Source: Inia geoffrensis
Taxonomy: Eukaryota > Chordata > Mammalia > Artiodactyla > Iniidae
Assembly: GCA_036417435.1 (NCBI GenBank)
Contig: CM070908.1
Location: 51,431,090-51,495,089 of the forward strand
Direction of reading: 5' to 3'
DNA length: 64,000 nt
Positions 11,919 through 24,785 of this stretch are shown here, piece after piece (within the stretch, counting starts at the first letter, position 1; every line of letters starts with the position of its first letter). The translations under genes were made by a program, and so were the position numbers. The notes beneath the pieces were generated by a model. The model saw nothing but the letters and a program-made list of their open reading frames with translations, had not been told where the DNA came from and searched no databases.

Positions 11919-13296
11919 AAAATTTTTTTTAATAACATCTTTATTGGAGTATAACTGCTTTAAAATGCTGTGTTAGTTTCTGCTTATAACAAAGTGAATC
12001 AGCTATACATATACATATATCCCCTTATCTCCTCCCTCTTGCGTCTCCCTCCCTCCCCCGCACCCTATCCCACCCCTTTAGGTGGTCACAAAGCACCGAT
12101 CTGATCTCCCTGTGCTATGCGGCTGCTTCCCGCTAGCTATCTGTTTTACATTTGGTAGTATATATAAGTCCGTGCCACTTTCACTTCGTCCCAGCTTACC
12201 CTTCCCTCAAGTCCATTCTCTACGTCTGCGTCTTTATTCCTGTCCTGCCCCTAGGTTCTTCAGAACCTTTTTTTTTTTTTTTTTTTCCCCATATATATGT
12301 GTTACCATATGGTATTTGTTTTTCTCTTTCTGACTTACTTCACTCTGTATGACAGACTCTGGGTCCATCCACGTCACTACAAATAACTCAATTTCATTTC
12401 TTTTTATGGCTGAGTAATATTCCATACTATATATGTGCCACATCTTCTTTATCCATTCATCTGTCGATGGACACTTAGGTTGCTTCCATGACCTGGCTAT
12501 TGTAAATAGAGCTGGAGTGAACATTGTGGTACATGACTCTTTGAATTATGGTTTTCTCAGGGTATATGCCCAGTAGTGGGATTGCTGGGTCATATGGTAG
12601 TTCTATTTTTAGTATTTTAAGGAACCTCCATACTGTTCTCCACAGTGGCTGTATCAATTTACATTCCCACCAACAGTGCAAGAGGGTTCCCTTTTCTCCA
12701 CACCCTCTCCAGCATTTATTATTTGTAGATTTTTTGATGATGGCCATTCTGACTGGTGTGAGGTGATAACCCCATTGTACTTCTGATTTGCATTTCTCTA
12801 ATGATTAATGATGTTGAGCATTCTTTCATGTGTTTGTTGGCAATCTGTATATCTTTGGAGATATGTGTGTTTAGGTCTTCTGCCCATTTTTGGATTGGGT
12901 TGTTTGTTTTTTTGATATTGAGCTGCATGAGCTGCTTGTAAATCTTGGAGATTAATCCTGTGTCAGTTGCTTCATTTGCAAATATTTTCTCCCATTCTGA
13001 GGGTTGTCTTTTCATCTTCTTTATGGTTGCCTTTGCTGCGCAAAAGCTTTTACGTTTCATTAGGTCCCATTTGTTTATTTTTGTTTTTATTTCCATTTCT
13101 CTAGGAGGTGGGTCAAAAAGGATCCTGCTGTGATGCATGTCATAGAGTGTTCTGCCTATGTTTTCCTCTAAGAGTTTTATACTGTCTGGCCTTACATTTA
13201 GGTCTTTAATCCATTTTGAGTTTGTTTTTGTGTATGGTGTTAGGGAGTGTTCTAATTTCATTCTTTTACATGTAGCTGTCCAGTTTTCCCAGCACC
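11919..13296 (-). mobile_element. 5'-truncated artiodactyl L1 nested in older L1
   Basis: Minus strand: ORF2 C-terminal region then 3' UTR and A-tail (the + strand begins with T-runs near 11920). Coding pieces at 13303-12719 and 12747-12475 carry the hallmark [19 protein letters not shown] and [20 protein letters not shown] motifs, the latter being the Cys-rich ORF2 C-terminus. Target-site duplication aaagcacagaaaaa at 11905-11918 and 13297-13310. The coding frame is broken at about 12720-12747. Confidence 0.92.
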
Positions 13297-13470
13297 AAAG
13301 CACAGAAAAATTTTTAAATTCATATAGAATTTCAAAGGATCATGAACATCCAAAAAATCTTGAGAAAGAAAAGTAAAGCTAGAGGCCTCACACTTCCTGA
13401 TTTCCAAACTTGTTATGAAGTTGCAGGAATCAAAACAGTATGGAAATGACATAAAGACAGATGTCATGCT
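13297..13470 (+). mobile_element. Old L1 ORF2 remnant, right part
   Basis: Continuation of 10507-11904 after the nested insertion: atagaatttcaaaggatcat, aatcttgagaaagaaaagta and gaatcaaaacagtatggaaa are L1 ORF2 signatures. Similarity fades after about 13470. Confidence 0.8.
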
Positions 13471-13936
13471 GAGTACCATCACTAGTTTTCAGTCCCAGAG
13501 GAGGTGAACATCTCGAACTGATCACCAATCTCAGGCAGCACTTCAAACACTTCTGCCACTGCACCTTAGAATTGGAGTTACCAAGAAAAACACAGCTGGA
13601 TGGGACATCGCTTTACCTACGTGGAGAAGAGACATCAGTTTCAATAGTAGACATCAGTCCCTCCTCACTAGGCAGCCCCCCTGGTGGCCAACATAGGGCA
13701 GTTGGCCTGTGAACACCCTTCTTAAGCCACAGCAGAAAGCCCCCAATGCTTCCCCTTTGGAGTCTGAAAGCTGGGGACATGCCTGAGGGCCATTGTGTAC
13801 ATACTAAAGCAGAACAAAGGAACGCTTGTTGCGCTTGAAACAGGGAAAGATATTCCCACACGAGGTGATAAGCCCTGCACAGGCTCTCTGGGCTCTTTAT
13901 CTCTTAGTAATGCTGTGTTCCAGGCCCGAGGCCCAT

Positions 13937-14279
13937 TCTTTTTTTTAAGGGAACTTTATTTTTATTTATTTATTTATTTATGGCTGTGTTGGGTCTTCAT
14001 TGCTGTGCGGGCTTTCTTTAGTTGTGGTGAGTGGGGGCTACCCTTCATTGCGGTGCGTGAGCTTCTCACTGCAGTGGTTTCTCTTGTTGCGGAGCATGGG
14101 CTCTAGGCACATGGGCTTCAGCAGTTGTGGCTCGCGGGCTCTAGAGCTCAGGCTCCATAATTGTGGCGCACAGGCTTAGTTGCTCTGCGGCATGTGGGAT
14201 CTTCCTGGACCAGGGCTTGAACCCGTGTACCCTGCATTAGCAGGCAGATTCTCAACCACTGAGCTACCAGGGAAGTCCC
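13937..14279 (-). mobile_element. CHR-2 SINE, long form
   Basis: Reverse long CHR-2 with the middle segment (gggtcttcattgctgtgcgg, gagtgggggctac) that short copies lack. It abuts a 40-bp leftover of another CHR head at 14280-14320 (ggattcttaacccctggacc), so it seems to have landed beside or inside an older SINE. Confidence 0.9.
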
Positions 14280-15689
14280 TGCAAGACGGATTCTTAACCC
14301 CTGGACCATCAGGGGAGCACGTCACTTGTGCCTTTCCAGCTCCGTGGAAGCAAGACCTGACTGCTGAGGGATCCGAGCCCTCGGCTAAAGATGAAGCACG
14401 ACCTTATTTCCTGCACTCAGAGTCACTTAGACACCCAAAGGGCACGTGGACCGAGGGAAGGACAGACTGCATAGAACAGCAGCCTGGACAGAGAGCTGCA
14501 GAGCCCCCCACATCCAGCACATTGATCCGGCTTCCTCAGTGTGAGGGTTCGGCTTTTCACACCGCAGCTGTGGGTCGAGCTCTCGGCACCTTTGGTGGAG
14601 GAAAGCGGTTCATAATCCTCCTTGCTTGGTGTTTATTACGGTGCTTTTAAGGTTGACATTAAAGGGCGGCTTCTGATACTGTACTGTTTACAGTGTCTGA
14701 ACTGCTTTGTCTGATCTCCTCCTTCTCCTGGTGCCTCGAGGGCGGAAGACAGAGGTGGAGCCCCACCCCTAGGGGGATGTGCCCACAGGGGGCCTGCGAT
14801 GCAGTAGAGTCAGCACACAGGAAGGCTCATTCGTGTGAGATGCTTCCTTGACCTCAAGCAGAGCTGTGCTCCTGTGGGCGGTGCTGGGAGGTTCCATAGC
14901 AGAAAGGAGCTCTCAGACCCGGCTTTGTAGACTGTGGATTTGGACCTGACCTTACACTGGGGATCATGACTGTCTCTACACCACGCAGCTGTGTGTGGCT
15001 GAATGAGATGAGTGATGTAACTGGCAATACCATAGGCAGACACTGATGCTGACGGGAGAGCAAGACAGTTATCGTCGTGATGGAATGGAGGGTCCCCCCA
15101 GGTCAAAGAGAAAGGTGCTGCTTTGTAGTGATCCCCACTCCCCATAATTCCTTTCTTCTCCTCCTTCCTATTGCTTCTTCCCTATAAGCCTTTCATCTCT
15201 CTTCTGTTCCTTAAAAAGTATCCCTTTTCCTTCCGCCCTTTGCCTTTTATACCCCAGCGCTTCACCAAAACAGAAGGAAACCAGCATTCAAAGAACTTTG
15301 CTGAAAGAAGCAAGCGGGGCTGGGAGCCGGGCCGGCGTCTGACCACAAAGGGCTCCCTCAGCCTCAGGGACTGAGGAGGCCTTTGGGTGTCACTGAACCC
15401 AATCCTTTCACCCTGAGAGTGCTGCTACCACACGGTTTGTTCTGTTTTCTTGAAGACTCTAAGCTATTTGACCAGGACTGACTGCTCCTTTGCTTACTGG
15501 TGACCCAGGACCATGAATCCCGTGTTGTTCACTGATTCATGGAGAATATTGAGATGATGTGTGTCCTTTGTGAGGCCTGAAATCTTTGATCAGGTAATTG
15601 TCACCCAAGATCCCTCATAAGTCCCTGGTGTATGGGGTTCGGGGGAAAGGAGGGAAGGAAGGTGGGCCTTCTCAGAGCTGAGCTGCTGG

Positions 15690-16025
15690 AGGCTTTCAGA
15701 ACACATGGCTGGACCCCTCCCCCAGGGATGTTGATTCAGTGCTGGGTGGCCTGAGAATATGCATTTCTTCTTCTTTTTAAAAATATTTATTTATTTGGGT
15801 GTGCTGGGTCATAGTTGCGGCCTGCGGGATCTTTAGTTGCAGCACGTGAACTCTTAGTTGCGGCATGTGGGATCTAGTTCCCTGACCAGGGATTGAGCCC
15901 GGGCCCCCTGCATTGGGAGCGCGGAGTCTAAGCCACTGGGCCACCAGGGAAGTCCCAGAGTCTGCATTTCTAACAAGCTCCTTGGAGGTATGACTGTTGC
16001 TCTGGGGACCACACACTTGGAGAAG
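15690..16025 (-). mobile_element. MER5A-like DNA transposon, split by a SINE
   Basis: Left and right parts (15690-15768 and 15957-16025) read as one reverse MER5A, ending in ctctggggaccacacacttgg. The CHR-1 at 15769-15956 divides it. Confidence 0.7.
15769..15956 (-). mobile_element. CHR-1 SINE nested in MER5A
   Basis: Reverse CHR-1 with head gccaccagggaagtccc at the right. Near-duplicate target sites agaatatgcatttct (15754-15768) and agagtctgcatttct (15957-15971). Confidence 0.88.
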
Positions 16026-16038
16026 CAAGGCTCGAGGG

Positions 16039-16250
16039 CAGAGGTTGGCAGATGATAGATAGCCTGCCAGCCAATCCAGCCTGCCACCTGTCTTTGTAAA
16101 TAGTTTTCATGGAACACGGCTACTCCCATCCTTTTGCATATTGTCTGTGGCTGCTTTCATGCCACAGGGGCAGAATTGAATGGTTGTGATGGAGACCATA
16201 TGGCCCAGAAAGCCCGAAATGTTTACTATGTGGCCCTTCACAGGAAAGGT
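16039..16250 (+). mobile_element. Old DNA-transposon-like repeat (copy 2 of 3)
   Basis: Best preserved of the three related copies: gcagaggttggcag head, tttgtaaatagttttcatgg and cagaattgaatggttgtgat blocks, tail near tggcccttcacaggaaaggt. Short imperfect terminal symmetry fits a non-autonomous hAT element. Confidence 0.65.
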
Positions 16251-16621
16251 GTGCCAGCGTGTCCTCTAGCACGTCCTTAATGCCCTGAGCCCCATGGTTC
16301 TAACTACAGGAGTAGACTCCACTTTATTTCACTGGCTGAATACTCTAGGACCGTTACTGCCAAGATGCCAGCTCTGCTAAGCATTGCATCATGTTTCCTA
16401 GAGGAGAAAAGCATGAGACCAGTAATCACTGCTGTTTGTGTAGCTCTTTGCAGGTCACAAAACACCTTCAGACCCTGCAGCAACCTAGATGGTGCCATGC
16501 CCATCTCATGGAGGCACAGACTGAAGCTTAGCGGGGCCAGAAAGTTAGTGACGAACTTAGGTCTTCGGTCCTACCTCCCTACCACTCTGCCTCTTGGACA
16601 CAAGCCCACGTTGGATGAACT

Positions 16622-17042
16622 TCGTGTATTAGTCATCTATTACTGCGTAACAGATTACCCCCAAGCGTAACAGTTTTAAACAGCAGTAAATATGTATTAT
16701 CACTCGCAGCGTCTGTGGATCAGGAATTCAAGATCGACTTAACTGGGCAGTTCTGGGTCAGGCATTTTCCTGGGGCTCAGTCAGGTGTCTTCTGGGGCTG
16801 CAGTCAGTTAAGGCTTGACTGAACCTGGAGATCCATTTCACCAAGGCAGTCACTCGCCTGGCTGGCAAGTTGGTGGGAGGGCTCTGTTCCTCTCTGTGTG
16901 GGCCTCCCCGCAAGACTGCTTGAGTGTCCTCACAATGTGGCTGCCAGCTCCTCCAGAGCCCAGGAGAAGCTGGATCCTCTTTATGACCTAGCCTCCCAAA
17001 TCACATAGCATCATTTCTCCCGCACTCGGTTCAACAGAAACG
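16622..17042 (+). mobile_element. Ancient LTR-like repeat, family uncertain
   Basis: Begins gtgtattagtcatctattac and contains gtctgtggatcaggaattca and ggggctgcagtcagtta blocks, which I know from common mammalian ERV-derived repeats. I cannot assign a family or boundaries without a library search. Confidence 0.4.
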
Positions 17043-18151
17043 TTTGAGCGGAGCCTGTACTCAAAAGGTGTGTCAAAGAATTTGTAAATATATTTGAAAA
17101 CCAGCCCAGTATGCAGATTTCCATTCAGTCGACTGCTGGGACTATTGAGGTTCTGTGGTTTCCCTCAGAGCAGGCCTTTAATTGATCATAGATGTCACAC
17201 TAAAGTTCCAAGCAAGAACAAGGTTAAGTCACAAACTACTAGCATCACGTAGGCCTCAAGCTTTGTTCTGCTCTGCAGCACCCAAGGGTCTCCTATAATG
17301 GTACTTGAGGAGCGGTCAAGCAGGGCCAGAGGGAGACACCCACCCTCGTGGTGTGTGAAAGTGGGAAGACGACCAAGAAGAAAGTGGTTTGAAATACCCC
17401 CGGGTGATTCACATAGGCATCTCCTAGGTGCTGGTCCCCCACCCCCACCCCACTCCCATTTGAAAACTGCTTTCCTAACTCCGTCTTCCCCACTTCCCAG
17501 ATTCGGAAGCAGAGGCCTGAAGAGGCACAGTTTCTTGTTGAAGAAAGCAGCAGGTGTTAAGCATACGTCAGTAAAGCTTAGTCGGGGTGCATGGATTAAA
17601 TTTGCCCTTCCAAGTCTTTGTATTAATTAATCCTTATCGCAAGCCAGCCGAGTACATTTCTTGTCAGATCTGTTTCCAGGCAACATCTGGGTCTAATGGG
17701 TGGGTCCCAGACCGAGTTTATTCTTCCACATCCTGTCACCTCTGTGGAATGTGCTTCAGGTGTAGGAACTTATCCAGACAGATGGTAAACTCTGATCTCA
17801 TCCCACCGTAGAGGGACCGTAGCTCCTAAATCTTTCGTAAGCAGTGTTTGGTCACCCTCTAGTGGGTAAATGGAAAAGTTCACCACGCTTGCTGAACAGA
17901 AGCACTACTGATCTGGAAGGGGTGTGGAGGTGACTCGACAGCACTCAGCAGGTGTAGGGAGCTGTCCTCTTGAGTACGATACAGTTCCTCGATGGTGCAG
18001 GGAAAGGGTGCACGCTTTTTCCCTGTCATCTCCTCTGGCTCAATGTGTTAATAATCTGGTTTATTTGAAACAATGCAGGAAACAAAAATATAACAACTAT
18101 ATGTGCACGTGTGTATATTTCCTGATGCAGAGAGTAAGTGTGACGGTTAAC

Positions 18152-18350
18152 AGGATTGGCTAAATTTTTTCTGTAAAGGTCCAGGTAGTAGATATTTTAG
18201 GCTTTGCAGCCAAAGGCCATGCACTCTGCTGTTGTAGCATGAAAACAGCCTTAGATAACGCTTAAATGGATGAGCATTGGCCATGTTTGTGGATTGTACA
18301 TAACAGGCAGCGGGCTGCGGGCGACCATGGTCCACAGTTGTCAACCCCCA
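18152..18350 (-). mobile_element. Old DNA-transposon-like repeat (copy 3 of 3)
   Basis: Reverse copy of the family at 16039: ttttctgtaaaggtccaggt, atattttaggctttgcagcc, then ttgtggattgtacataacag. Right end about 18350. Confidence 0.65.
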
Positions 18351-19009
18351 TGGAAAAGAAGGAACTGCATTGTGTTCATCTCTCACATGAGGTGGTAGAG
18401 CCCTCAGTGGTGGGGACTCGTGCCCTGCTCACCTTTGGACCCTGAGCACCCAGCACTGTGCCTGGCTTGTAGCAGGTGCTCACGGCGTGGTTGCTGACCT
18501 GAGGTGGCTCTGATGTCAACCTCTGTAATACATCAGCTTTCTTCCAGGATTTCTTGGTCTTCATTGAGTTAAAAATAGCAACTCTCCGAATCGGATGTTT
18601 AAAGCATCAGAGCAGATAGAATTTGCAGCCATCCCTGTTTTCTTTCTATTTGCCTCTATTTTAAATGAACCAAGGTGCCACGTGAGAGGCCAGCAGATAA
18701 TAGGCTTTGTAACGATGAGCCCGAGCACTGCCTGGTGGCCCAGCATCAGTGGGCAGCTCTGAGGAATTTTGTTTTGCAGAGCCAGGCATGGGTTTGCATC
18801 AAGGCATCTGCTCATTTTACCAGAGCTTATTTCTGCCCAGAGACTTGCGCTTCGGAGGGGTTGGCTGATGGCATTCTAGGCGACACTCCGAACCAGCACA
18901 GCAAGAAAACAGAGCAGGTGCTGGCCTCTTCAGCCTTGCATGTGGCTGGCCCTCAGGGCAGGTTTGTGGTCTGCCAAACGCTCTGTTTTTGCCATTATTA
19001 ATCACAATA

Positions 19010-19125
19010 GCAGTTATCATTTATAGAGCATCTTGTCTCATGTGAATTCTAGAAGATACATTTTATCCCTAGGTACAGATGAAGAAACTGAGGCACAGAG
19101 AAATTAACTGATTTGGGGCATGTTA
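19010..19125 (-). mobile_element. MIR SINE fragment
   Basis: Contains acagatgaagaaactgaggc acagagaaattaactg, the reverse of the MIR core. Confidence 0.7.
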
Positions 19126-19139
19126 TTGATATTATGTGG

Positions 19140-19355
19140 CACCATAGTTAAAAGTCTGGACTAAGTTATGTAACACGTAGTGCCTGTTTCTCCATTTGTA
19201 AAATGGTCCTGATGAAAGTTATTCAGAGGGCAGCTGTGTGGGTTAAAGTGAGGTGAGGCATGCAAAGCTCTTCCTTACTCTCTAGGACATAATATGCTAT
19301 TACTGTTACCTGGGGCCTGGGCACACAGTAAGTGCTCAAAAAATATTGGTTAAAG
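19140..19355 (+). mobile_element. MIR SINE
   Basis: MIR in forward orientation: ctccatttgtaaaatggtcc, then a tail like cacacagtaagtgctcaaaa. Opposite in orientation to the adjacent fragment at 19010. Confidence 0.72.
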
Positions 19356-19717
19356 AGATAAATGTTATTTGCCCAGTCACACAGCTGGTAAGAATTCAAA
19401 GCCTGAATCTTTCTACCAGGCCAGACGGCCCTGGCATTGTACCATTTAACCAAATAGGAACGGAGGACATGGTAACCATGGTATTGAGGGTGTCCACACA
19501 GGCAGAGAGGAAAGAGCTGAAGGGTCAAGCGCTCCTGGTTCACTTAGCCTGGCATCTTGTTGGGCATCTTGCCCATAGGAGAGGCCTCAAGTTCAGTCCA
19601 CATGTCCGGGAGCTGGACATAGGTAAGACTCCTTGGCTCCATACAGGCGTAAAAATCTTGAAAGATAGAGAAGAGGATACTGGGAAAGGAGGAGGGGACG
19701 GATTCCCGGGAGTCACT

Positions 19718-19905
19718 GTCAACCCTGTTAATAATACTAGCATAATAGTAATAACTGACCCAGCACCCAGCTGATCCCAGGCACTGCTGTGCATATATTA
19801 ACTCACTTTGTCTTCCAACAGCCCTATGAGGAAAGCTTCTGTATCCCCATTTTACAGATAAGGAAACAGGCTCAGGTTGGTAACTGGGCCAAGGACAGGC
19901 AGAAT
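19718..19905 (-). mobile_element. MIR SINE
   Basis: Reverse MIR with ccccattttacagataagga followed by aacaggctcagg; the 3' side at left contains gcactgctgtgcatatatta. Confidence 0.75.
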
Positions 19906-20580
19906 CTGGAGTACCTGATTTCCCCACTGAGCCAGCTCTGCTTCTCAGTTTGACGTTACCGCGAGTGCTAGCATCACCCCAGCCAGAGAATGGGGAAGTG
20001 GAGAAGGGGAGGGAGACATCAAGACCCGATGCTACAAATTAAAATAACATCAGACTAGATGTTTGGTTCTGCTCTGACCACTAACTAGCTCTAAGCTTGT
20101 TGAACCCAAACATCTGAACTTCTCTTCCAGAATTCACATTCTTTGGCCCTCAAACCACTATGGAATGAGTCTTGACTTTGAGAAAAGGTGCTGTCTGGAG
20201 ACTGACATCCGATGCCAAGCCATGGGTCAGTCTCCCCTGGAACTGAACTTCCATCTGACCTTCGTGTATTGGATCGGAGCCTGTGGGAGACTCACGTCAT
20301 GAGATGGGATGTCTTTGAGACCTCAGAGTCTTGGCTTTCCCTCCATCACCCAAATGTTGCCTGGCTAACTCCCATTCACCTACTTAATCTTAAACTGCCT
20401 CTGACCATCCAGACCTGGTTGGGTCTTTGTGCTTTACATTCTTGTATCAGCCTAGTTTCCTTTCATAGGACTTAACCACAGTTCATAGTCGAATATCCAT
20501 TGACGGACCTTTTCCAGAGGCAGAGACCATGTCTGTTTTCCCACATCATTGCACCACCAGTGCACACTCAGTGAGTTTTT

Positions 20581-20930
20581 TAAAAAATAGATTATTTATT
20601 TAGTTTTGGCTGCATTGGGTCTTCGTTGCTGTGCGTGGGCTTTCTTTTTAGTTGCGGCGAGCGGGGGCTACTCTTCGCTGCGGTGCGCGGGCTTCTCATT
20701 GCGGTGGCTTCTCTTGTTGTGGAGCACGGGCTCTAGGCGCACGGGCTTCAGTAGTTGTGGCACGCAGGCTCAGTAGTTGTGGCTTGTGGGCTGTAGAACG
20801 CAGGCTCAGTAGTTGTGGCTCATGGGCTTAGTTGCTCCGCGGCATGTGGGATCTTCCTGGACTAGGGCTTGAACCCCTTGTCCCCTGAGTTGGCAGGAGG
20901 ATTCTTAACCACTGTGCCACCAGGGAAGCC
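20581..20930 (-). mobile_element. CHR-2 SINE, long form
   Basis: Complete reverse long CHR-2 of about 350 bp with the repeated cagtagttgtggc units expanded. Target-site duplication ctcagtgag(g)ttttt at 20567-20580 and 20931-20945. Confidence 0.93.
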
Positions 20931-22238
20931 CTCAGTGAGGTTTTTGAATGTTTGAATGTTGTCACGTGTGTGTGGTATTAAACATGGCAGGAGGAAACAG
21001 CCTGGCATGGTCATATTGTTTGGTTCTCTCCTTGCAGGACACATAAGAGTAAGTCTACGGTAGCCAGTTTTCAACGCCACTTTATTGCAAGGAATTAATG
21101 TGGTCAATGATCTAAAGCCCAATGAGGTATTTTGGAGGTGTGCTGAGCTCACACCTGGATCAACACAACTCCCCCGGGGCAAAGCCAGCTGGAAACAGCT
21201 GGTGCGTTGCTCCCAGGGTAGCCTGGTTCATTGTCAGAAGTCACCTATTTTCAAGGCCGAAGGATAGATGGTGTCCATCCCGGTTCCAGGCTAAAGTCAG
21301 AAAGAAATCAGCCAACCCATAGTGCCTCGAAAAAGCCCTGGCTCATAAGAGATGCTCAGTGTACATTTGAATAAATGAGACCCTTTAAACTCCTCTGAGC
21401 AGCAGAACAGCTGTCACAACGTTCAGAGGCGGCAGAGAACTCACAGACAAACTCAGTGTGATTTTTAAAAATCTAAGGCATCTGTTTCCTTGGTCCACAG
21501 GACCCTAGAATAAGGAAGCTGCGTGGGGGGCGTGTGCATGCGGAGGGTCCGGCAGGGCTGTTGGAATCAGCTTGCTGACGGTCTCAAGAGGTCCCGACGC
21601 TGAAGGTTTTCAGTTTTAAAAAACTTTCTTCATAGAAAAAAACACAGATACCTGGTACCATTCAGGAAGTGGGGTGGGTGGGGCAAGCAATCTCATTCCA
21701 CAAGGCAGTTAATTGAAATATTCAGTTCATTGCATCATCCCTATTGCTTTCCTCTCCTTGTTATCATTTGTTCAGGTCAATATTCAGTATTTATTATCTC
21801 TGTGTAAATATTAGAGTCAAGTGTTACAGCGAACACTTAACTACAAACAGCTGCTAATAGTTTCTTTTGGTATTTAGTGACATTAATAACGTACCTATTT
21901 TTTAAGAATTTGCTCACTTTTCTTTGTAGCTAATTCACCTCGCGTTTTTCTAATAGCCTTTCAGTAAAGTTTCCCACAAGCCATTCCCATCAGATAATCA
22001 GAGTTCTCGTTTTTTTTATCTTGGATGCATTTCTCCTGGGGATCTCCCTTCACCTTGGAATTCCCTTTACCTTTCTGTTGGGCTGACTTTCTGGTTTCCT
22101 GGATCCCTTGTCTTCCCCCTCCTTGGCTTCCTCCCTCACTTGAGGTGGAGCAGATTCCCTAATCGACTCACCAGGTTAAAAAGAAAGTAAAGTGACAAAA
22201 GGCACAGTGGTGATGGCCTTCACCATGCCTGTCTTTTG

Positions 22239-22410
22239 TTTGGGGGGTTTTAAAATTATTTACTTATTTATTTGGCTGCGCTGGGTCTTAGTTACGGCAC
22301 GCAGGATCTTTTAGTTGCGACGTGGGGGGCATCTTCCCTGACCAGGGATGGAACCGGGGCCCCCTGCATTGGGAGTGTGAAGGCTTAACCACTGGACCAC
22401 CAGGGAAGTC
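22239..22410 (-). mobile_element. CHR-1 SINE
   Basis: Reverse CHR-1 with exact 11-bp duplications cctgtcttttg at 22228-22238 and 22411-22421. Confidence 0.92.
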
Positions 22411-23179
22411 CCTGTCTTTTGAGTCACTGGGCTCCGATCTGACCGGGTTCCCTTCTGTGCCTGGGTCGTTTGTCATGCCTGGATTTCCCCTCCTCCTGGG
22501 GATTACCCTCACCTTTCTCCCACAGAGTTCTGTTGGCTTACTCAATAGTTCCTCTTTTAGAGTTTATACCTTCATCTTGTTGGGTCATATCCTTCAGTAG
22601 ATTACTGAGAGAGAATGTGTGGAAGGTGGATTCTTTTTAGATGTTGCATATCTGAAAAAAAAATAAAACGCCTGCCTCTTGCTCTTCACTGATTATTTTC
22701 CTGGGGGTAATTTCTGGGTTAGAAACCACTTCCCAATTTGAAAGCATTTGCCATTATTTTCTAACATTCTGTCTGCTTCTGAAAAAGGTTAAAAGCCTTT
22801 CTGTTTTCTGATCCTTGGTGGTTCTTTGATTGTTCCAAACATCTTCTCTTTGCACCTGAGGTTCTGAGATTTCTGAACCTCGGTTGGGTCTGTTTTCATC
22901 CATTATGCTGGGTACTCAGGGGAGCCCCTTCCAAAAATGTGTCACTTTTGTCTCCTTTCCTATTCATCTCATTCTGATGATAATTTTAGAAGGGTTTGGG
23001 GAAGGAACAAAGTTGGATTCAGGTGTCCATTTTGACATCTTTACCTAAACGCCTAAAATACATGCGGAAGCTACAGGAATTGGTGCTGGCACAGCAGTCA
23101 ACACAGATGAGTGGAATAAAGCTTCCAGAAACTGACCCAAAATGTGAGAAGTCACCAGTAAGTGATAACAGATCACCTG

Positions 23180-24150
23180 ACCATCTGCTAGAAAAAAATT
23201 AAGTTGGACTTTCTTCACCCCATATATAGAATTCAATTCTAGTTTGTTTAAAGATTTAAGCGTACACACAAAACTATCAGAAAATATAGGAGAATATTTT
23301 TATAATCTTGTGCTGAGGAAGCCCTTCCTAAGCACATAGGAATAGAAGAAGGCTCAAAGAGCTACCAGTTAACTGTGTAAAAATGTTAAACTCCCATGTG
23401 ACTAAAGACTGAATTTTAAAAAGCTGGATGGGAAAATATTGCCTCATATGTAGTTTGTTACCATCCCTGTTATGTAAAGATTTCTACAGATCAGTAAGAA
23501 AGTGATTTTTTTAAAGCGTCAATAAATCGGAACTAGAAGTGGCTAATAAGCATTTGAAAAGATGCTCTTCCATCTTCAGGACTGATCAGGGAAATGCAAA
23601 CTAAAACTAAACAAGAAGGATACAGTACATCTGTTCTTAGTGTGTGGTCCCTGAACCAGCAGCATCCCCTGGGAACTTAGAAATGCAGATTCTCAGATCC
23701 CTTCCTAGACCTACTACTAATCACAAACTCTGGGGGGAAGCCTATCCACCTGTAGGTTACCAAGCCCTTCAGTTGATTCTGACGTTTGAGAACCGTTGCT
23801 GGGCAGCTGAGAGAGTGAACGAATGACGTTCAGTGTCATGGATGAAACTCACAATGTTGAGTGAGAGAAATCAAGCATGGGAGCATGGACGACAGGATTC
23901 CATGCCTATGAAGTTCCAAAACAAGATGACAGAAACCAGGGGGGTTGGGACCCTCGGAGGAGGGAAGGAGTAACTAGGCGTGATGGAACCCCCCCACCCC
24001 ACCCCGCCACAGCGGTGTTAGTCATGTTCTCTTTCTTGTGTGGATGCTGGTGACACAAGTTGGTCCAGTTTGTGAAAATTCATTGAGCTGTTCACTTAGG
24101 ATTTGTACACTTTTCTCTGTGCTGTACTTCAGTCAAGCAGTGAAGGGCAA
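23180..24150 (+). mobile_element. L1M-type 3' UTR, split by MER5A
   Basis: Old L1 3' region: gggaaatgcaaactaaaact before the MER5A; after it, aatgttgagtgagagaaatc, the tgtggatgctggtgacac part and a ctgtactt cagtcaa end. No coding remains. Confidence 0.7.
23634..23805 (+). mobile_element. MER5A DNA transposon
   Basis: Forward copy: gtgtggtccctgaaccagca, gaacttagaaatgcagattc, then gattctgacgtttgagaacc near the end. Lies inside the L1M remnant at 23180-24150. Confidence 0.82.
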
Positions 24151-24239
24151 AACATGAGATCTCTTTTGTTTTGTTTTTTAGTCAGGTTTTTAATCATTTA
24201 AAACTTGGACATTTAATGAGGTTGGAAGGGAAGAGCAGA

Positions 24240-24785
24240 CATACTCAGATGAGAGGATGAGTTAGCACAAGTTTTTTGATGAGTAATTTGACATACCTCT
24301 AAAGCTTAAAATATTCTAGAAATTCCACTTCTAGAAATCTATCCTGGAATTCACGTTTGCGGAGGTATACATTATATAAGAATGTTCCCTGGGTATTTTT
24401 TTTACAAACATAAAGGACACAACTTAAATTTTTCTCCATAGGGAACTGGTTACATGAATTGTGGAAAACTGGGCAGCTGTTAAAATGGACATAGATCTGG
24501 AAAGAGGTCCTCGGTGGCATGGCTGACTGAAAGAAACAAGTTATAGGCACCATATACTGAGTGATCCGTATTTTTAAAGGAGAAAGAAAAGGATTTGCAG
24601 GTGGTAGTTATAAATGCAAGAGAAAGAAGTTAGGAAGGCTCAATGTAAATTTTTTATATTGGTTTCTCGAGAATTTACAGCTGGTGTTTGTAACTTCTTT
24701 GTGTGTGTTTTTTTATGCTGCTGTGCTTATTTTTACCTGCACTTATCACTTTCTTAAACTTTAAGTCTTAGATTTACCATTCCAA
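24240..24785 (+). mobile_element. L1M-type 3' UTR remnant
   Basis: Phrases such as ccacttctagaaatctatcc and aactggttacatgaattgtg belong to old L1 3' UTRs. Divergent, limits approximate. Confidence 0.5.
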
